Translations under genes and position numbers: made by a program
Part shown: positions 31,877 to 40,930 of the stretch, piece by piece
Numbering within the stretch: the stretch's first letter is position 1
Layout: every line of letters begins with the position of its first letter
DNA from: Microcaldota archaeon
GTDB taxonomy: Archaea > Micrarchaeota > Micrarchaeia > Micrarchaeales > Micrarchaeaceae
Reading direction: 5' to 3'
DNA length: 42,420 nucleotides
NCBI GenBank assembly: GCA_028866905.1
Contig: JAGWHI010000006.1
Coordinates: 1-42,420, forward strand
The notes under the pieces: model-generated
Databases searched by the model: none
What the model saw: only the letters and a program-made list of their open reading frames with translations
What the model was told of the DNA's origin: nothing

Positions 31877-32902
31877 CTATATGGAGGCTGCGCCTGTGCT
31901 ACCGCCTATTCCCGACAGCATCAGCGACACTATATCCCCGACGACCACGAATATGACGAGGCCTACGACTATGAATATCGGGAGCCACCTGAGCCCCTTG
32001 ACCGCAGATCCTGACGATATTGCGGACATGATCAGGCTGGCGAACCCTGTTATTATTATGATCGCCACTATGGAGAACGAGCTGTAGGTCTGGGCGAACC
32101 CTGCTGGCGGCGGGTTGGGCTTGAGGAAGGATATGCCCGTTGACGGAAGGCCGGCCCCGCCGTTGGCGGCCTTGATCCCCTGCCATACCGTATCGGTTAT
32201 CGTGATCATCTGGTTGGTCAGCCCGTACAGCAGCGGCGACGCTATAAGGCCGGCGAAGGCTATGAATATGCTGTACATGAAGAGCTGGCCGGCAACCTCC
32301 TTCTGTATGAGCTGCTGGTTCCTGAGGTCCTTGGATATCTGCTCCAGCAGGTCGGCCATGGCGCCCCCGTACCTGACCGCCTCGAGCATCATTCGCACCG
32401 AGTGGTTGAACTGGTACGACCTGTACTTCTTGGTGAGCTGGTGCATCGAACTCTCGAAGGTCTCGCCGCTGAACACGCGCCTGGACATCTCCTTTATGTC
32501 CTCGCTGAAGAACTTGAACTCTGGCCTCGCTGCCAGCAGCATAGCCCTGTCGAGCGCTATGCCGCTCCTGAGGTTTGCCGATGCGATCTGGTAGTACTCA
32601 GGCAGTATGGTCTCGAGCGCGCTCTTCCTCCTCTCGATCTCGTACTCTATGAACATGTAGATGACGCCCACGAGGAGCGCTGCTAGCGCTATGCCCACTA
32701 TTACCGCAAGTATCGGGTTGAGGAAGAACTTCAGCGAGAGGAGCAGCGGCACGACCAGGAGTATCGCCACGACCCCCATCAGCGCGCGCTCCACGAGCGT
32801 CTCTATGTTTACCTTCATTCCTGCGAGGTCGAGCTCGTTGGACAGCCAGAGTATGAACGGCCTTGGAAGATATCTTTCGAAGCTTATTGTTTGGCGCGCC
32901 AT
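31877..32902 (-). CDS. Type II/IV secretion platform protein (FlaJ/TadC-like, T2SSF domain)
   Basis: 341 residues. It has paired membrane segments near 45-90, a cytoplasmic T2SSF helical domain (YYQIASANLRSGIALDRAMLLAAR, EMSRRVFSGETFESSMHQL, MMLEAVRYGGAMADLLEQISKDL), then further membrane segments (about 200-220, 272-295 and 305-330). This inner-membrane platform works with the ATPase to extract pilins from the membrane into the filament. Four bases separate it from the upstream, larger T2SSF protein, so the system has two platform subunits, as in Tad-type machines (TadB/TadC). Confidence 0.88.
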   Translation of the reverse strand: MARQTISFERYLPRPFILWLSNELDLAGMKVNIETLVERALMGVVAILLVVPLLLSLKFFLNPILAVIVGIALAALLVGVIYMFIEYEIERRKSALETILPEYYQIASANLRSGIALDRAMLLAARPEFKFFSEDIKEMSRRVFSGETFESSMHQLTKKYRSYQFNHSVRMMLEAVRYGGAMADLLEQISKDLRNQQLIQKEVAGQLFMYSIFIAFAGLIASPLLYGLTNQMITITDTVWQGIKAANGGAGLPSTGISFLKPNPPPAGFAQTYSSFSIVAIIIITGFASLIMSAISSGSAVKGLRWLPIFIVVGLVIFVVVGDIVSLMLSGIGGSTGAASI

Positions 32903-32906
32903 GGGA

Positions 32907-34889
32907 TCACATCGAGTAAGACGGCCTGGAGTTCTGTATGAGCACCAGGAACATCACCTGAAGGAATATTATGCCTACTACCGCGAACTCCAGCACTGTC
33001 GCGTTCACCTGGAATATGGCTATGAAGGTCGTAAGGATGGTGAGCACCGCTATACCCATGCTCGGGAGTATGACCCCGAAGAGCATGTAGAACATCGCTA
33101 TGGCGTTGAGCTTCTGGCCGTAACGCCTCAGCTCTATTATGCGCTCCTGCGAGAGCTGGTCGATCACGCTCTGCAGCGCAGACACCACGTCGGCGCCCGC
33201 CTTGATGCTGACCGAGGCCTGGAGCATGATCCTCCTGAACGAGTCGCTCTGGGTCTGGGCTATCGTAAGGTCGAGCGCCTCCTCGAGCGGCGTACCGAGC
33301 TGCACCTTCTCCACTATCTTGGCGAACTCCTTGCTTGCCTCGCCGTAGCCGGTGCTGACCGAGGTTATCGCGTTGAAGAGCGGCATGCCGGACCTCAGCG
33401 ATATGATCATGTCCCTTGACGCGAAGAGTATGTCGCGCTCTATGTTCTTTGTCGATACCTTGGTCCTGTGTTCCGGATAGCTGAGGAAGTTGGTGAGCGC
33501 CATCTGGAAGACTGCGAAGGCTATCACGGCCCCGAACACAACGCCCAGCACGGGGTTCTGGCCGGTGTTGACGAACAGCAGTATTATCACGATGCCGATC
33601 ACAGCGGCGAGCATCGCCGATATTATTATCATGCGCTCGACGAAGTCGTACAGGCTGGTTGCTATCTTCTGCTCCTTGAGCACCTGCTCGAGCCCCTTCC
33701 TCTTGTTGCCTATGCCCTCGACATACAGGCGCCACGCGCTGGGCTTGCCGTACGCGCCTGGCCTTGCGGCACCAGGCTGCTGCGGAGCTGCAGGCCTCTG
33801 TTGCTGGGCAGACGGCATCAACGTCGGGGTAGCAGGTCTGGGCTGCTGCACTTGCTGTGGCTGAACAGGCTTTGGAGCCGGCTTCTGGAAGAGGTGGAAT
33901 TCTGGCCTTTGCGGTCTGGCAGCGGCTGCCATCTGCTGGGGCGCAGGCTTCGGCACAGTCACCGGCTTAGGCTGCTGGGGCTTGGCCCCGAACAGGTGGA
34001 ATCCCTCACCCGCAGGCTTCTGAACCGGCGCAGGCTTAGGCTGCGGATACGCTATCGTCATGGGTTTGGGCTGCGCGGGCTTTGCGCCGAACAGATGGAA
34101 GCCTTCGCCATGCGGCTTTGCGGGTACAGGAGCAGGTTTCGGAAGGGGCGCCTGCGCAACTGCAGTAGGCGGCTTTGGCTGCGCCGGCTTGGAACCGAAA
34201 ATGTGAATCCCTTGGCCGGCCTGCTGTACTGGTTTCGCTACGGGAATTGCAGGGGCAGGGACCTGCGGCGCGGGTTTCGGCTGCGCCACCTTGGGCTTGG
34301 GCGCGAAGATCCCGCCCAGGCCCTTGCTGGGCTTTGGCTGTAGCTCTATAGTCTTCCCTTCTATGGTTATCGTGCGCTTCTTCTCGAACAGGTGGATGCC
34401 AGAAGGCTTCGGCTGCTGTGCCGGCTGAGTTGCAGGCATAGATGGCTTAGGCTGCTGCGGCTTTGCGCCGAACAGGTGGAAGCCCTCTCCAGCAGGCTTC
34501 GGTGCTGCGGGCTTCTGCTGGACCGGCTGGGCAGCGACAGCGGGTTTTGGCTGCTGCGCTGGCGGAGCCTTGGGCTTAGGCGAGAAGATCCCGCCAAGGC
34601 CCTTGCCCGGCTTCGGCTGAAGCGTTATAGTCCTGTTGTCGACAGTTATAGTGCGCGTGCTCGGGCCGCCGAACAGGCCAGGCGCTTGCCTCTGCTGCAC
34701 CGGCTTTTCCGGAGGCTTCGGGGGCGCGGGAGCGGCTGGCGGCTGCACCTGCTTCTGTGGCTGCTGGGCTGGCTGCTTGGCGGATGGCTTCCTCGAGAAG
34801 AGGCCGCCTATGCCCTTGGGCTTTGGCTGGAGCTCTATCGTCTTGCCCTCGACGGTTATCGTACGCTTCTTCTTGTCGAACAGCATCAA
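32907..34889 (-). CDS. Secretion platform protein with long repeat-bearing Pro/Gln-rich N-terminal tail
   Basis: 660 residues. Residues about 390-660 are a standard FlaJ/TadB-like protein: paired membrane helices, T2SSF helices (ASRDMIISLRSGMPLFNAI, EFAKIVEKVQLGTPLEEAL, ASVSIKAGADVVSALQSVIDQL) and two C-terminal membrane helices. The first 385 residues are a cytoplasmic, disordered-looking Pro/Gln/Ala/Lys tail with two ordered repeat types. Type A (TITVEGKTIELQPKP plus GLGGIF) occurs at 3-35, 72-106 and 167-200. Type B (GFHLFGAKPQQPKP) occurs at 136, 164, 227, 263, 296 and 330. I know no such tail on a platform protein. Overlaps the upstream gene by 4 bases. Confidence 0.85.
   Translation of the reverse strand: MMLFDKKKRTITVEGKTIELQPKPKGIGGLFSRKPSAKQPAQQPQKQVQPPAAPAPPKPPEKPVQQRQAPGLFGGPSTRTITVDNRTITLQPKPGKGLGGIFSPKPKAPPAQQPKPAVAAQPVQQKPAAPKPAGEGFHLFGAKPQQPKPSMPATQPAQQPKPSGIHLFEKKRTITIEGKTIELQPKPSKGLGGIFAPKPKVAQPKPAPQVPAPAIPVAKPVQQAGQGIHIFGSKPAQPKPPTAVAQAPLPKPAPVPAKPHGEGFHLFGAKPAQPKPMTIAYPQPKPAPVQKPAGEGFHLFGAKPQQPKPVTVPKPAPQQMAAAARPQRPEFHLFQKPAPKPVQPQQVQQPRPATPTLMPSAQQQRPAAPQQPGAARPGAYGKPSAWRLYVEGIGNKRKGLEQVLKEQKIATSLYDFVERMIIISAMLAAVIGIVIILLFVNTGQNPVLGVVFGAVIAFAVFQMALTNFLSYPEHRTKVSTKNIERDILFASRDMIISLRSGMPLFNAITSVSTGYGEASKEFAKIVEKVQLGTPLEEALDLTIAQTQSDSFRRIMLQASVSIKAGADVVSALQSVIDQLSQERIIELRRYGQKLNAIAMFYMLFGVILPSMGIAVLTILTTFIAIFQVNATVLEFAVVGIIFLQVMFLVLIQNSRPSYSM
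33870..34883 (-). repeat. Coding repeats (types A and B) in the platform-protein tail
   Basis: Three copies of a roughly 33-codon unit (about 34785-34883, 34572-34676, 34290-34391) and six copies of a shorter HLFGAKP unit between about 33870 and 34484, all in frame on the minus strand. The copies are similar but not identical, so they are maintained rather than newly duplicated. Confidence 0.75.
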
Positions 34890-35605
34890 TTCACTCTGCT
34901 CCCGAGCATTCCGAGCGCGGTCTGGAGCCTGCTATCCCTAAGCTGCACAAGCGCCGGGTCTGCGCCCTTCGCCTGCGATGGTGCGACCTGGCTGAGCCCG
35001 AGAAGCTCCTCGCGGACTATACTGGCCTGCTCCGTATTAAATATGTTCTCGTTGAGCCCCTCGATTATCCGCTCGAGCTCAGATATCTGGTCCTGCATCG
35101 GCAGGTTCGGGAGCACTAGGCCGCTGGTGTCTATGCGCCTCTCTGTCATGCGCCTGACCGTGTTCGTCACCCTGGGCAGCTGGGTGCCGAGCTGCTTCAC
35201 CTCCCGCGCGAGCGCTGAGCCTAGCTCCTCGCCTATCATGGAGCCTATCCTTGCCGACGCAGTAGCGGTGGCCTCTGCGCCCTTGACCAGCGCGCCGCCC
35301 AGCGCTGCTGCCTCCTTGCCGGTCGCCTTGGCCATCCTCTGGGCCGGCTGGATCATCGCGCGCGCCTCAGCACCAGGCTGCGGCGCGGCCTCAGCCCTCA
35401 TCTCCTCGCGCCTCGGCCTTACTGCCTCCATGCCCTCAAGCAGGCCGGCGAGCTTCGAGTACGGCTCGGGCCTCTCCGGCCCCTCGACTGAGAAGGTCTC
35501 GGTTATGTCTATGTATTCCGCGGACTCGGCCTTCTTGCTGCCCAGCCTGGATATCTGGCCGAGCGCCTCTTCGTAGCCCTCATCCATCTTAACCATCCGA
35601 ATCAA
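34886..35605 (-). CDS. Hypothetical Ala-rich helical protein of the secretion operon
   Basis: 239 residues from ATG 35605; ATG 35596 and 35587 (MDEGYEEALG) are in-frame alternatives. No family recognised. It is soluble: an acidic N-terminal 50 residues, a variable Pro/Ala/Arg linker (70-95), a long Ala-rich helix (about 95-140, KEAAALGGALVKGAEATATASARIG as a core), and a C-terminal helical bundle (QISELERIIEGLNENIFN, then LRDSRLQTALGMLGSRV). It overlaps the ATPase stop by 4 bases and the platform gene start by 4, so it is translationally coupled to both and likely acts with them. Confidence 0.65.
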   Translation of the reverse strand: MIRMVKMDEGYEEALGQISRLGSKKAESAEYIDITETFSVEGPERPEPYSKLAGLLEGMEAVRPRREEMRAEAAPQPGAEARAMIQPAQRMAKATGKEAAALGGALVKGAEATATASARIGSMIGEELGSALAREVKQLGTQLPRVTNTVRRMTERRIDTSGLVLPNLPMQDQISELERIIEGLNENIFNTEQASIVREELLGLSQVAPSQAKGADPALVQLRDSRLQTALGMLGSRVN

Positions 35606-37110
35606 AACATGCCCTTCGAGTACGGGACGTTGTCGTTGACAATCTGGACAACCTTGTCCCTGTGCTTGTAGTAGTTCGCCACCACCAGGCCGGCGTTATC
35701 CACGTCCAGAACGTTGTTCTTGACCATCCAGTCGAGTATCTTCGTCTTCTCTTCGACGTTCTCGAATATCTCCTTCCTTGTCATCCCGCTGTAGAGCGAG
35801 ATTGTGTCCGCCATCCTCGTCATCTCGCCGATCTGCATGAACGCGTCGGTCGCGGAGTTCCACCTGTAGATCGCGTTGGCGTCGCCGCTTCGCACCACCT
35901 CTCCGAACTCCAGCACGCGCCTTATGTTCCTTGTCCTGTGCCTGAAGTTGACCACTATGCCCCCTATCGCGTTCATCATTATCTTCGGCACGTTGATCGG
36001 CGGGTTCGTCATACGGGTTATCACGTCCTGCACGTTATCCGCGTGAAGCGTGCCGTACACCGCGTGGCCGGTGTGTATGGCCTCGAAGAGCGTCTCCGCG
36101 TCCTTCTGCACTCGCACCTCTCCGATCACCACTATGTCGGGTCGCTGCCTGAGCGCGTTGATCATCAGGTTGTAGAGCGACACCTCTCCCTTGCCCTCTG
36201 GGTTGGGCTCCCTGGATAGCATGCTCACCCACTGCACGAAGCCGGGCAGGGTGAGCTCCCTCGTCTCCTCTACGGACACCACCCTCCTGTTTGCTGGGAA
36301 GAATATGCTGCACGAGTTGAGGAAGCTGGTCTTTCCGCTGGCGGTTCCACCTGCTATCAGTATGCTGACCTCGCTCTGTATGCTCAGCCAGACCAGCGCG
36401 GCCATCTGCGGGCTTATCGTGTTGTTCTTAACCATGGCGGGCATCGTCCACGGGTTCTTCGCGAACTTCCTTATCGTGATGGTGTTGCCGACCTGCGACA
36501 CCGGGAACAGGGTGGCGTTGACCCTAGACCCGTCCGGCAGCTCCGCGTCCATGAGCGGCGCCAGGTTGTTGATCTCTCGGCCTATGCGCCTGCCTATGTG
36601 CTCCGACACGTCGTATATCTGTTCCTCGGACGCTGGCTTTATGTTGGTCTTGCACCAGCCGTACATCTTGTGGAAGACCCAGACCGGCTCCTTAGACCCG
36701 TTGACGGCGATCTCCTCAAGCATCTCGTCGGCGAGCGGCACCTCGAGGTCGCCGTAGCCCAGCATCATGTTGATTATGTACGCGGTCAGCAGCACCTTTG
36801 TCTGCTGGCTCGTCCCTGGGAGCACCTTGTCGATAAGTATGTTGCTGGCGTCTATGTACTTCGCGTTGGTCTCCTGGAGGTAGTCCGAGTTCTGCAGCCT
36901 CGACGGGTCTATCGGCACCATGCTGATGAGGTCCGGCCTGAGCGACAGGAGCAGCAGCTTTGTCGCGGTGCTTATGCCGGGGAATGTGACCTGGTACGTA
37001 GGCACGAACTCCGTGCTCTCGTATATCTGTATGTCGACCTGCATCCCGTTTGCGTTGAGCGAGTACTCCGCCAGCGTCCTTTTGCCCTCGTCTCTCTGTT
37101 GGTCCATCAA
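35602..37110 (-). CDS. Type II/IV secretion ATPase (FlaI/TadA/GspE-like)
   Basis: 502 residues. Hexameric ATPase that powers pilin assembly. An N-terminal domain (about 1-170) precedes the RecA-like core: Walker A AGGTASGKTS (about 251-260), Asp box VSVEETRELTLPG, Walker B DIVVIGEVR, and His box GHAVYGTLHADN. Family segments ILIDKVLPGT and INNLAPLMDAELPDGSRVNATL are also present. The C-terminal 90 residues are helical. It is the second gene of the minus-strand operon, 10 bases after the wHTH/coiled-coil gene. No retraction ATPase (PilT-like) is seen. Confidence 0.94.
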   Translation of the reverse strand: MMDQQRDEGKRTLAEYSLNANGMQVDIQIYESTEFVPTYQVTFPGISTATKLLLLSLRPDLISMVPIDPSRLQNSDYLQETNAKYIDASNILIDKVLPGTSQQTKVLLTAYIINMMLGYGDLEVPLADEMLEEIAVNGSKEPVWVFHKMYGWCKTNIKPASEEQIYDVSEHIGRRIGREINNLAPLMDAELPDGSRVNATLFPVSQVGNTITIRKFAKNPWTMPAMVKNNTISPQMAALVWLSIQSEVSILIAGGTASGKTSFLNSCSIFFPANRRVVSVEETRELTLPGFVQWVSMLSREPNPEGKGEVSLYNLMINALRQRPDIVVIGEVRVQKDAETLFEAIHTGHAVYGTLHADNVQDVITRMTNPPINVPKIMMNAIGGIVVNFRHRTRNIRRVLEFGEVVRSGDANAIYRWNSATDAFMQIGEMTRMADTISLYSGMTRKEIFENVEEKTKILDWMVKNNVLDVDNAGLVVANYYKHRDKVVQIVNDNVPYSKGMF

Positions 37111-37120
37111 AATCCTGCCA

Positions 37121-38389
37121 TCACTTTTGGTCGCCGCCTATCCTTTTCGCGACGTTCTCGAGGTCGGACTTCAGCTTCGAGCTGCGGTTCTTGGTGCTCC
37201 TCGCCTTAGCCTCGAGCTCCTCGACGCGCTGCTCCTTCTTCTCGGCAGCCGACACGGCCATCGCCCTTATCAGCTTGGCCTCCTCGGCCGACTTGTCCAC
37301 CTCGGCCTTCAGCGCGGTTATGTCCTTCTGGATCCTCTCTATCTCGGCCTTGGACTCGTTTATCTGATCGTAGAGCTTCGACGCCTCGCCCATGCCCTCC
37401 TTGAACGCGGATATCTGCTCCATCAGCGCCTTGGCCTGCGCTGATATGCGCTCCACGTTGGCGCCTATCTCGTCGTGCGTCTTCTGGTACCGGTTGTTGA
37501 AGTCCGTGCGCGCGCTCTCCAGGCTGACCTTGAAGCCCTGCTTCTCCTTGTCGAACTGGCGTATCTGGTCGTGGAGCGTAGCTGCGCTCTTCATAAGGTC
37601 GCGCATCTCGTTGACCTCGCCGCGTATCTCGCCCGCGTAGCCCTTGAGCTTCTCGGACATCTCCTTCCTCGACGAATCGACCATGCCGTTGAGCTCGGAC
37701 ACGTGCGAGCTTATGTCCTTCTTGAGGGCGTCGATCCTGCGGTCCTTCTCCCTCGAGAGGTTCTCTATCTCCTTTTCCAGCTGGTTGACCTTGTCTATCG
37801 AATCCTTTATTCGCGCGTCCCTGCCGCTGTCCACGCCTGCGGCCTTGCTAGGGTCGAGCGCGTCTATCTTCGCAGTGAGCTCGTTGACGCGCTTGTTGAC
37901 GGTCTCGTAGAGGCCGTCTATCCCGCCCTTGGACTGCTCCGCTGTGGCGATCTGCTTCTGCAGCGCGTCGGTCATGCGGTTGAGCTCCGTCATCTTCACG
38001 CGCATGTCGGGCATGCGCTGCTGGTAGAGCTTGTCCACGCTCTGGGTGCTCGCCTTTACGCGGTCGAGCAGCTCGGACAGTTTCTCAAGCGACAGCGATT
38101 GCGCCGCAAGGTCGGACTCCACTATGTCGAGCTTGGTGGTTGCCTTGCTCACCATGGTCTTCGCCTGCTCCGGGGTGAGCGACGTTGGCTCTATGTACAT
38201 GCGCCCCATCTCGTAGACTACGCGCACCATGTTGCCCTGCTCCAGCACCTTCGCCCATGACTCCACCACCTTGGGATCTGCGCCCAGAGCCGCGGCTGTT
38301 GCGCTCAGCTCCATTCGCCCCTTAGCCTTGACGAGCTCCATCAACGAGTCGATCGTGGTCTTCGTCTCCTCTACCGGTTCGGCCGCCAT
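37121..38389 (-). CDS. N-terminal winged-helix, long coiled-coil protein of the secretion operon
   Basis: 422 residues from ATG 38389, chosen because the TATA box at 38422-38429 puts the RNA start near 38400, after the in-frame ATG at 38410. Residues about 10-65 form a winged helix (SLMELVKAKGRMELSATAAALG, VVESWAKVLEQGNMVRVVY), a module often found with archaeal pilus operons. The rest is almost continuous coiled coil (about 80-400; e.g. IDKVNQLEKEIENLSREKDR). No membrane segment. It may be a cytoplasmic scaffold for the platform and ATPase or a regulator. It is first in the operon, and its promoter carries a perfect inverted repeat. Confidence 0.8.
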   Translation of the reverse strand: MAAEPVEETKTTIDSLMELVKAKGRMELSATAAALGADPKVVESWAKVLEQGNMVRVVYEMGRMYIEPTSLTPEQAKTMVSKATTKLDIVESDLAAQSLSLEKLSELLDRVKASTQSVDKLYQQRMPDMRVKMTELNRMTDALQKQIATAEQSKGGIDGLYETVNKRVNELTAKIDALDPSKAAGVDSGRDARIKDSIDKVNQLEKEIENLSREKDRRIDALKKDISSHVSELNGMVDSSRKEMSEKLKGYAGEIRGEVNEMRDLMKSAATLHDQIRQFDKEKQGFKVSLESARTDFNNRYQKTHDEIGANVERISAQAKALMEQISAFKEGMGEASKLYDQINESKAEIERIQKDITALKAEVDKSAEEAKLIRAMAVSAAEKKEQRVEELEAKARSTKNRSSKLKSDLENVAKRIGGDQK

Positions 38390-38404
38390 GGCACCCACTT
38401 TTAC

Positions 38405-38429
38405 AAACATGTAAATACATGTTTAAATA
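38405..38429 (-). promoter_or_regulatory. Operon promoter with inverted repeat over TATA box
   Basis: The perfect 8-bp inverted repeat AAACATGT-AAAT-ACATGTTT (38405-38424) overlaps the TATA box, which reads TATTTAAA on the minus strand (38422-38429), and runs toward the predicted RNA start. A bound protein would exclude TBP or polymerase. Confidence 0.6.
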
Positions 38430-38512
38430 CCTACCTATTCTTTTTCGGCGTCAAGCCGCGGCACGATAGTCGGTTATTAAAGGCTGGCGGTTGAATCTAT
38501 TCGGGTGCGCGT

Positions 38513-38911
38513 TTGGCCGGACTGACTGAGACAAGGGTGGGCGTACTTCTGGGCAAGCTCCACAGCTCCCTTGTGGAGTTCGTCAGGGGAATGGACAGCA
38601 TAGTTGAGGAGAACCGCAGTATGTCCATGTCCGAGATACACGCGCTGCGCGACGCCGTACACGCCAGGCTGACGGAGGACAGGGACATAGAGGACAAGAA
38701 GAGGCTGCTCAAGCTGCTAGACCTCTTCGCCAAGGACAGGGCGGTGCTCAGTATAATAAAGGAGGATGCGAAGAGCTGGCTCAAGCTGCTCGACACGATA
38801 GAGGAGACGCTCGCCAGGAACGAGAGGGAGCTCACCTCCGATGAGAAGAAGGAGGTACAGGAGATAAGGAGGCTGTCCACGGAGATAAGGCAACTGGTCA
38901 GGAAGGGCTAG
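38513..38911 (+). CDS. Small all-helical hypothetical protein
   Basis: 132 residues from TTG 38513; a TATA box (TTATTAAA, 38475-38482) about 35 bp upstream supports a start here, and no ATG occurs near the beginning; GTG 38537 is the alternative. The protein is soluble, highly charged and helical throughout (LRDAVHARLTEDRDIEDKKRLLKLLDLFAKD, LTSDEKKEVQEIRRLSTEI), probably a three- or four-helix bundle. No family recognised. Its stop overlaps that of the convergent 659-residue protein by 4 bases. Confidence 0.62.
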   Translation: MAGLTETRVGVLLGKLHSSLVEFVRGMDSIVEENRSMSMSEIHALRDAVHARLTEDRDIEDKKRLLKLLDLFAKDRAVLSIIKEDAKSWLKLLDTIEETLARNERELTSDEKKEVQEIRRLSTEIRQLVRKG

Positions 38912-40887
38912 TAGACGCCAGGGTAGTCCTTTCTTAATTGTACGCCGCGCAATGAGGGCCTTGCGCTTTCCTCTTGGCGGCGACTGCGTATCGCATCGTT
39001 GTTTGTCTCTACGAAAGCCAGCGGAGATTCCGGCGGCAAAATCCCAAGAGTGCTGTCCTGCCCGTTACTGCGTTCGACTATGGCGGCACGCAATTTGTCT
39101 ATTATGCCGTTGAGTATCTCCAGATCCTTCTCCTCGACTGGCCTCCTGGCTTTTTTCTGCGAGAAGATGGTCTCTACAGTGTCCTTGCCGACTGATACGT
39201 GCGTTACCACACCCCACAGTGCCATCTTCTCGGTTTTTGACAGGCTGATCTCGTCCTGCAGCAGAGAGGCTATGAGTATCTCCTCAAACATGTGTATGGA
39301 GTTGAGCTGGTCGTAGTCCTTGGCCTTCCTGGCCGCGTCCTTCACCATAATCCTGAGCCTTTCAGGAATGAGTCCTGTTTGCGCCGAAACGCCGAACTTA
39401 TCAGCTACCCTGCCGCGCCACTTGCTATTGCTGCCTGCAAATATGTCGTCGTACCATATGCCGTTTATCTTTTTCCATAGGTGCATGTGCGCGTAATCCA
39501 TGTTCGTCATGCTGGCCGCTTTCTGGGTGGTGACCACGCTTGATGCTATTACAAGTGACTCGTTTATGTGCCTCCTTGCGTGCCTGCCTACCATTCCGCC
39601 GTGGTCGATGTAGTTGTGGAAGTACTCGCTGAGCCTGCCGATAAAGGCCCCGGCGCCCTTGGAACTCGAAAGCCACTCGCTTCCTTTCTGCGTCAGCTGT
39701 GTTCTTGGCACATGGAACTTTGCCTGTATATAATCTGCGACCAGGAAGTCCTTGTAGGCCGGAGGGCTCTGTATGCCGGCATCCCTAAATGCGGTCCTCG
39801 CGGCGTTTAGCTTGACAGCCTTGGCCCGTTCACCGGCCAATGCATCTCTGTAATCGCAGCTTTCTTCGCTTATAACTCTGGACACATCGGTTTTGATCTT
39901 GCTGCCATCGTTAAAGGCCTTCCTCGCCATTGTCAGGCTCATCATTCCGCTATTATAGTTCTTGCTTTCCAGAGCGCCCAACACAGGCATAAGCGATCTC
40001 AACAGGTAGATGTTCGCTGCGGTATCGGCAATCGCGTTTATGAACTCGCGCTGGCTGGGGAGATTATTGGTTATATCGTCAAACAGCTGGGCCTCGAGAT
40101 CCCTGCCGTGCCTGAGCGATTTTATTCCCCGGGATATCGAGTTTTTAAATCTCCATCTAAGCCCATTGCCAGAGTTCTGTTTCTTCAACTCATTTGAAAA
40201 CGCCACTTCATCCTTCACTATCTTGCTGAACGCCTTTACGTAACAGATCAATTGTTTCTCGTTTTCCTTTATCCTGTCCGCTCTTAGTGCCTGCCCGACT
40301 AAGTGGATGATTTCGCCCTTTGCACGGATATAGTCGGTTCCATTGAGCGCCACGCCGACCCTATCCATGACCGCGTTTATGTCCGTGGTTCGCTCGCTAA
40401 GCCTTTTTTGGAAAAGCTCGTCTATGGTATCCACTGCGGTTGGTTTTTGGGCTTCTTCAGGTGTTATTGGGACGAATTCCTTTTCGCCGCCTTTGTTTCT
40501 TTTTATTATGTCAGTCGCTATGCCCCTTTCAGGATCCCATTCCCCTTCCTTCAGAATGCCGACAAGCTCATTTAGCTTTTGAAACGCAAGGGCTGCCTTG
40601 TTCATGTCGGCATGGCCACCTTTCATATGCTCAAGATGCTCTCTGTAATCCGGACCCAATATCTCGGAATCTATCCATTCTGAGAGCTGATATAGGTGGA
40701 AATATGAGGCCTCCAATCTCCTGTCTGCACCGCGTTCCTTGAGAAATAGCCTAGTCTCTGTCCTGTTGGGAGACATGCGCCTTGCGACTGCCTCGTGCGG
40801 GCGGTATTCGACCTTTTTTATCAGGGGTTCATGCGCAAGCAACAGCCTTTTACCGTCATAGACCGTCTTGCTAACGCTCACGCTCAC
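38908..40887 (-). CDS. Large hypothetical helical protein
   Basis: 659 residues; no family recognised. It appears soluble and mainly alpha-helical, without a signal peptide. Visible features are a basic N-terminus (EYRPHEAVARRMSPNRTETRLF), a middle with many Lys/Arg (LRWRFKNSISRGIKSLRHG), a His-rich segment (about 430-480: YFHNYIDHGGMVGRHARRHI and DYAHMHLWKKI), and a basic tail (RSRRQEESARPSLRGVQLRK). HNYIDH/HARRH may bind metal, but the spacing fits no motif I know. A TATA box (TATAAATA, minus strand, 40931-40938) lies about 47 bp upstream. It is divergent from the next large unknown gene. Confidence 0.75.
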   Translation of the reverse strand: MSVSVSKTVYDGKRLLLAHEPLIKKVEYRPHEAVARRMSPNRTETRLFLKERGADRRLEASYFHLYQLSEWIDSEILGPDYREHLEHMKGGHADMNKAALAFQKLNELVGILKEGEWDPERGIATDIIKRNKGGEKEFVPITPEEAQKPTAVDTIDELFQKRLSERTTDINAVMDRVGVALNGTDYIRAKGEIIHLVGQALRADRIKENEKQLICYVKAFSKIVKDEVAFSNELKKQNSGNGLRWRFKNSISRGIKSLRHGRDLEAQLFDDITNNLPSQREFINAIADTAANIYLLRSLMPVLGALESKNYNSGMMSLTMARKAFNDGSKIKTDVSRVISEESCDYRDALAGERAKAVKLNAARTAFRDAGIQSPPAYKDFLVADYIQAKFHVPRTQLTQKGSEWLSSSKGAGAFIGRLSEYFHNYIDHGGMVGRHARRHINESLVIASSVVTTQKAASMTNMDYAHMHLWKKINGIWYDDIFAGSNSKWRGRVADKFGVSAQTGLIPERLRIMVKDAARKAKDYDQLNSIHMFEEILIASLLQDEISLSKTEKMALWGVVTHVSVGKDTVETIFSQKKARRPVEEKDLEILNGIIDKLRAAIVERSNGQDSTLGILPPESPLAFVETNNDAIRSRRQEESARPSLRGVQLRKDYPGVY

Positions 40888-40930
40888 ACTCTCTAACAGC
40901 AGTTCTCCGGATTATTTGATTGCGCGGAGA

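Noticed and set aside
33870-34883. CRISPR-like or satellite repeat array.
   Set aside because: The repeats are in-frame coding units of one protein, vary in sequence and spacing, and lack spacers of uniform length.
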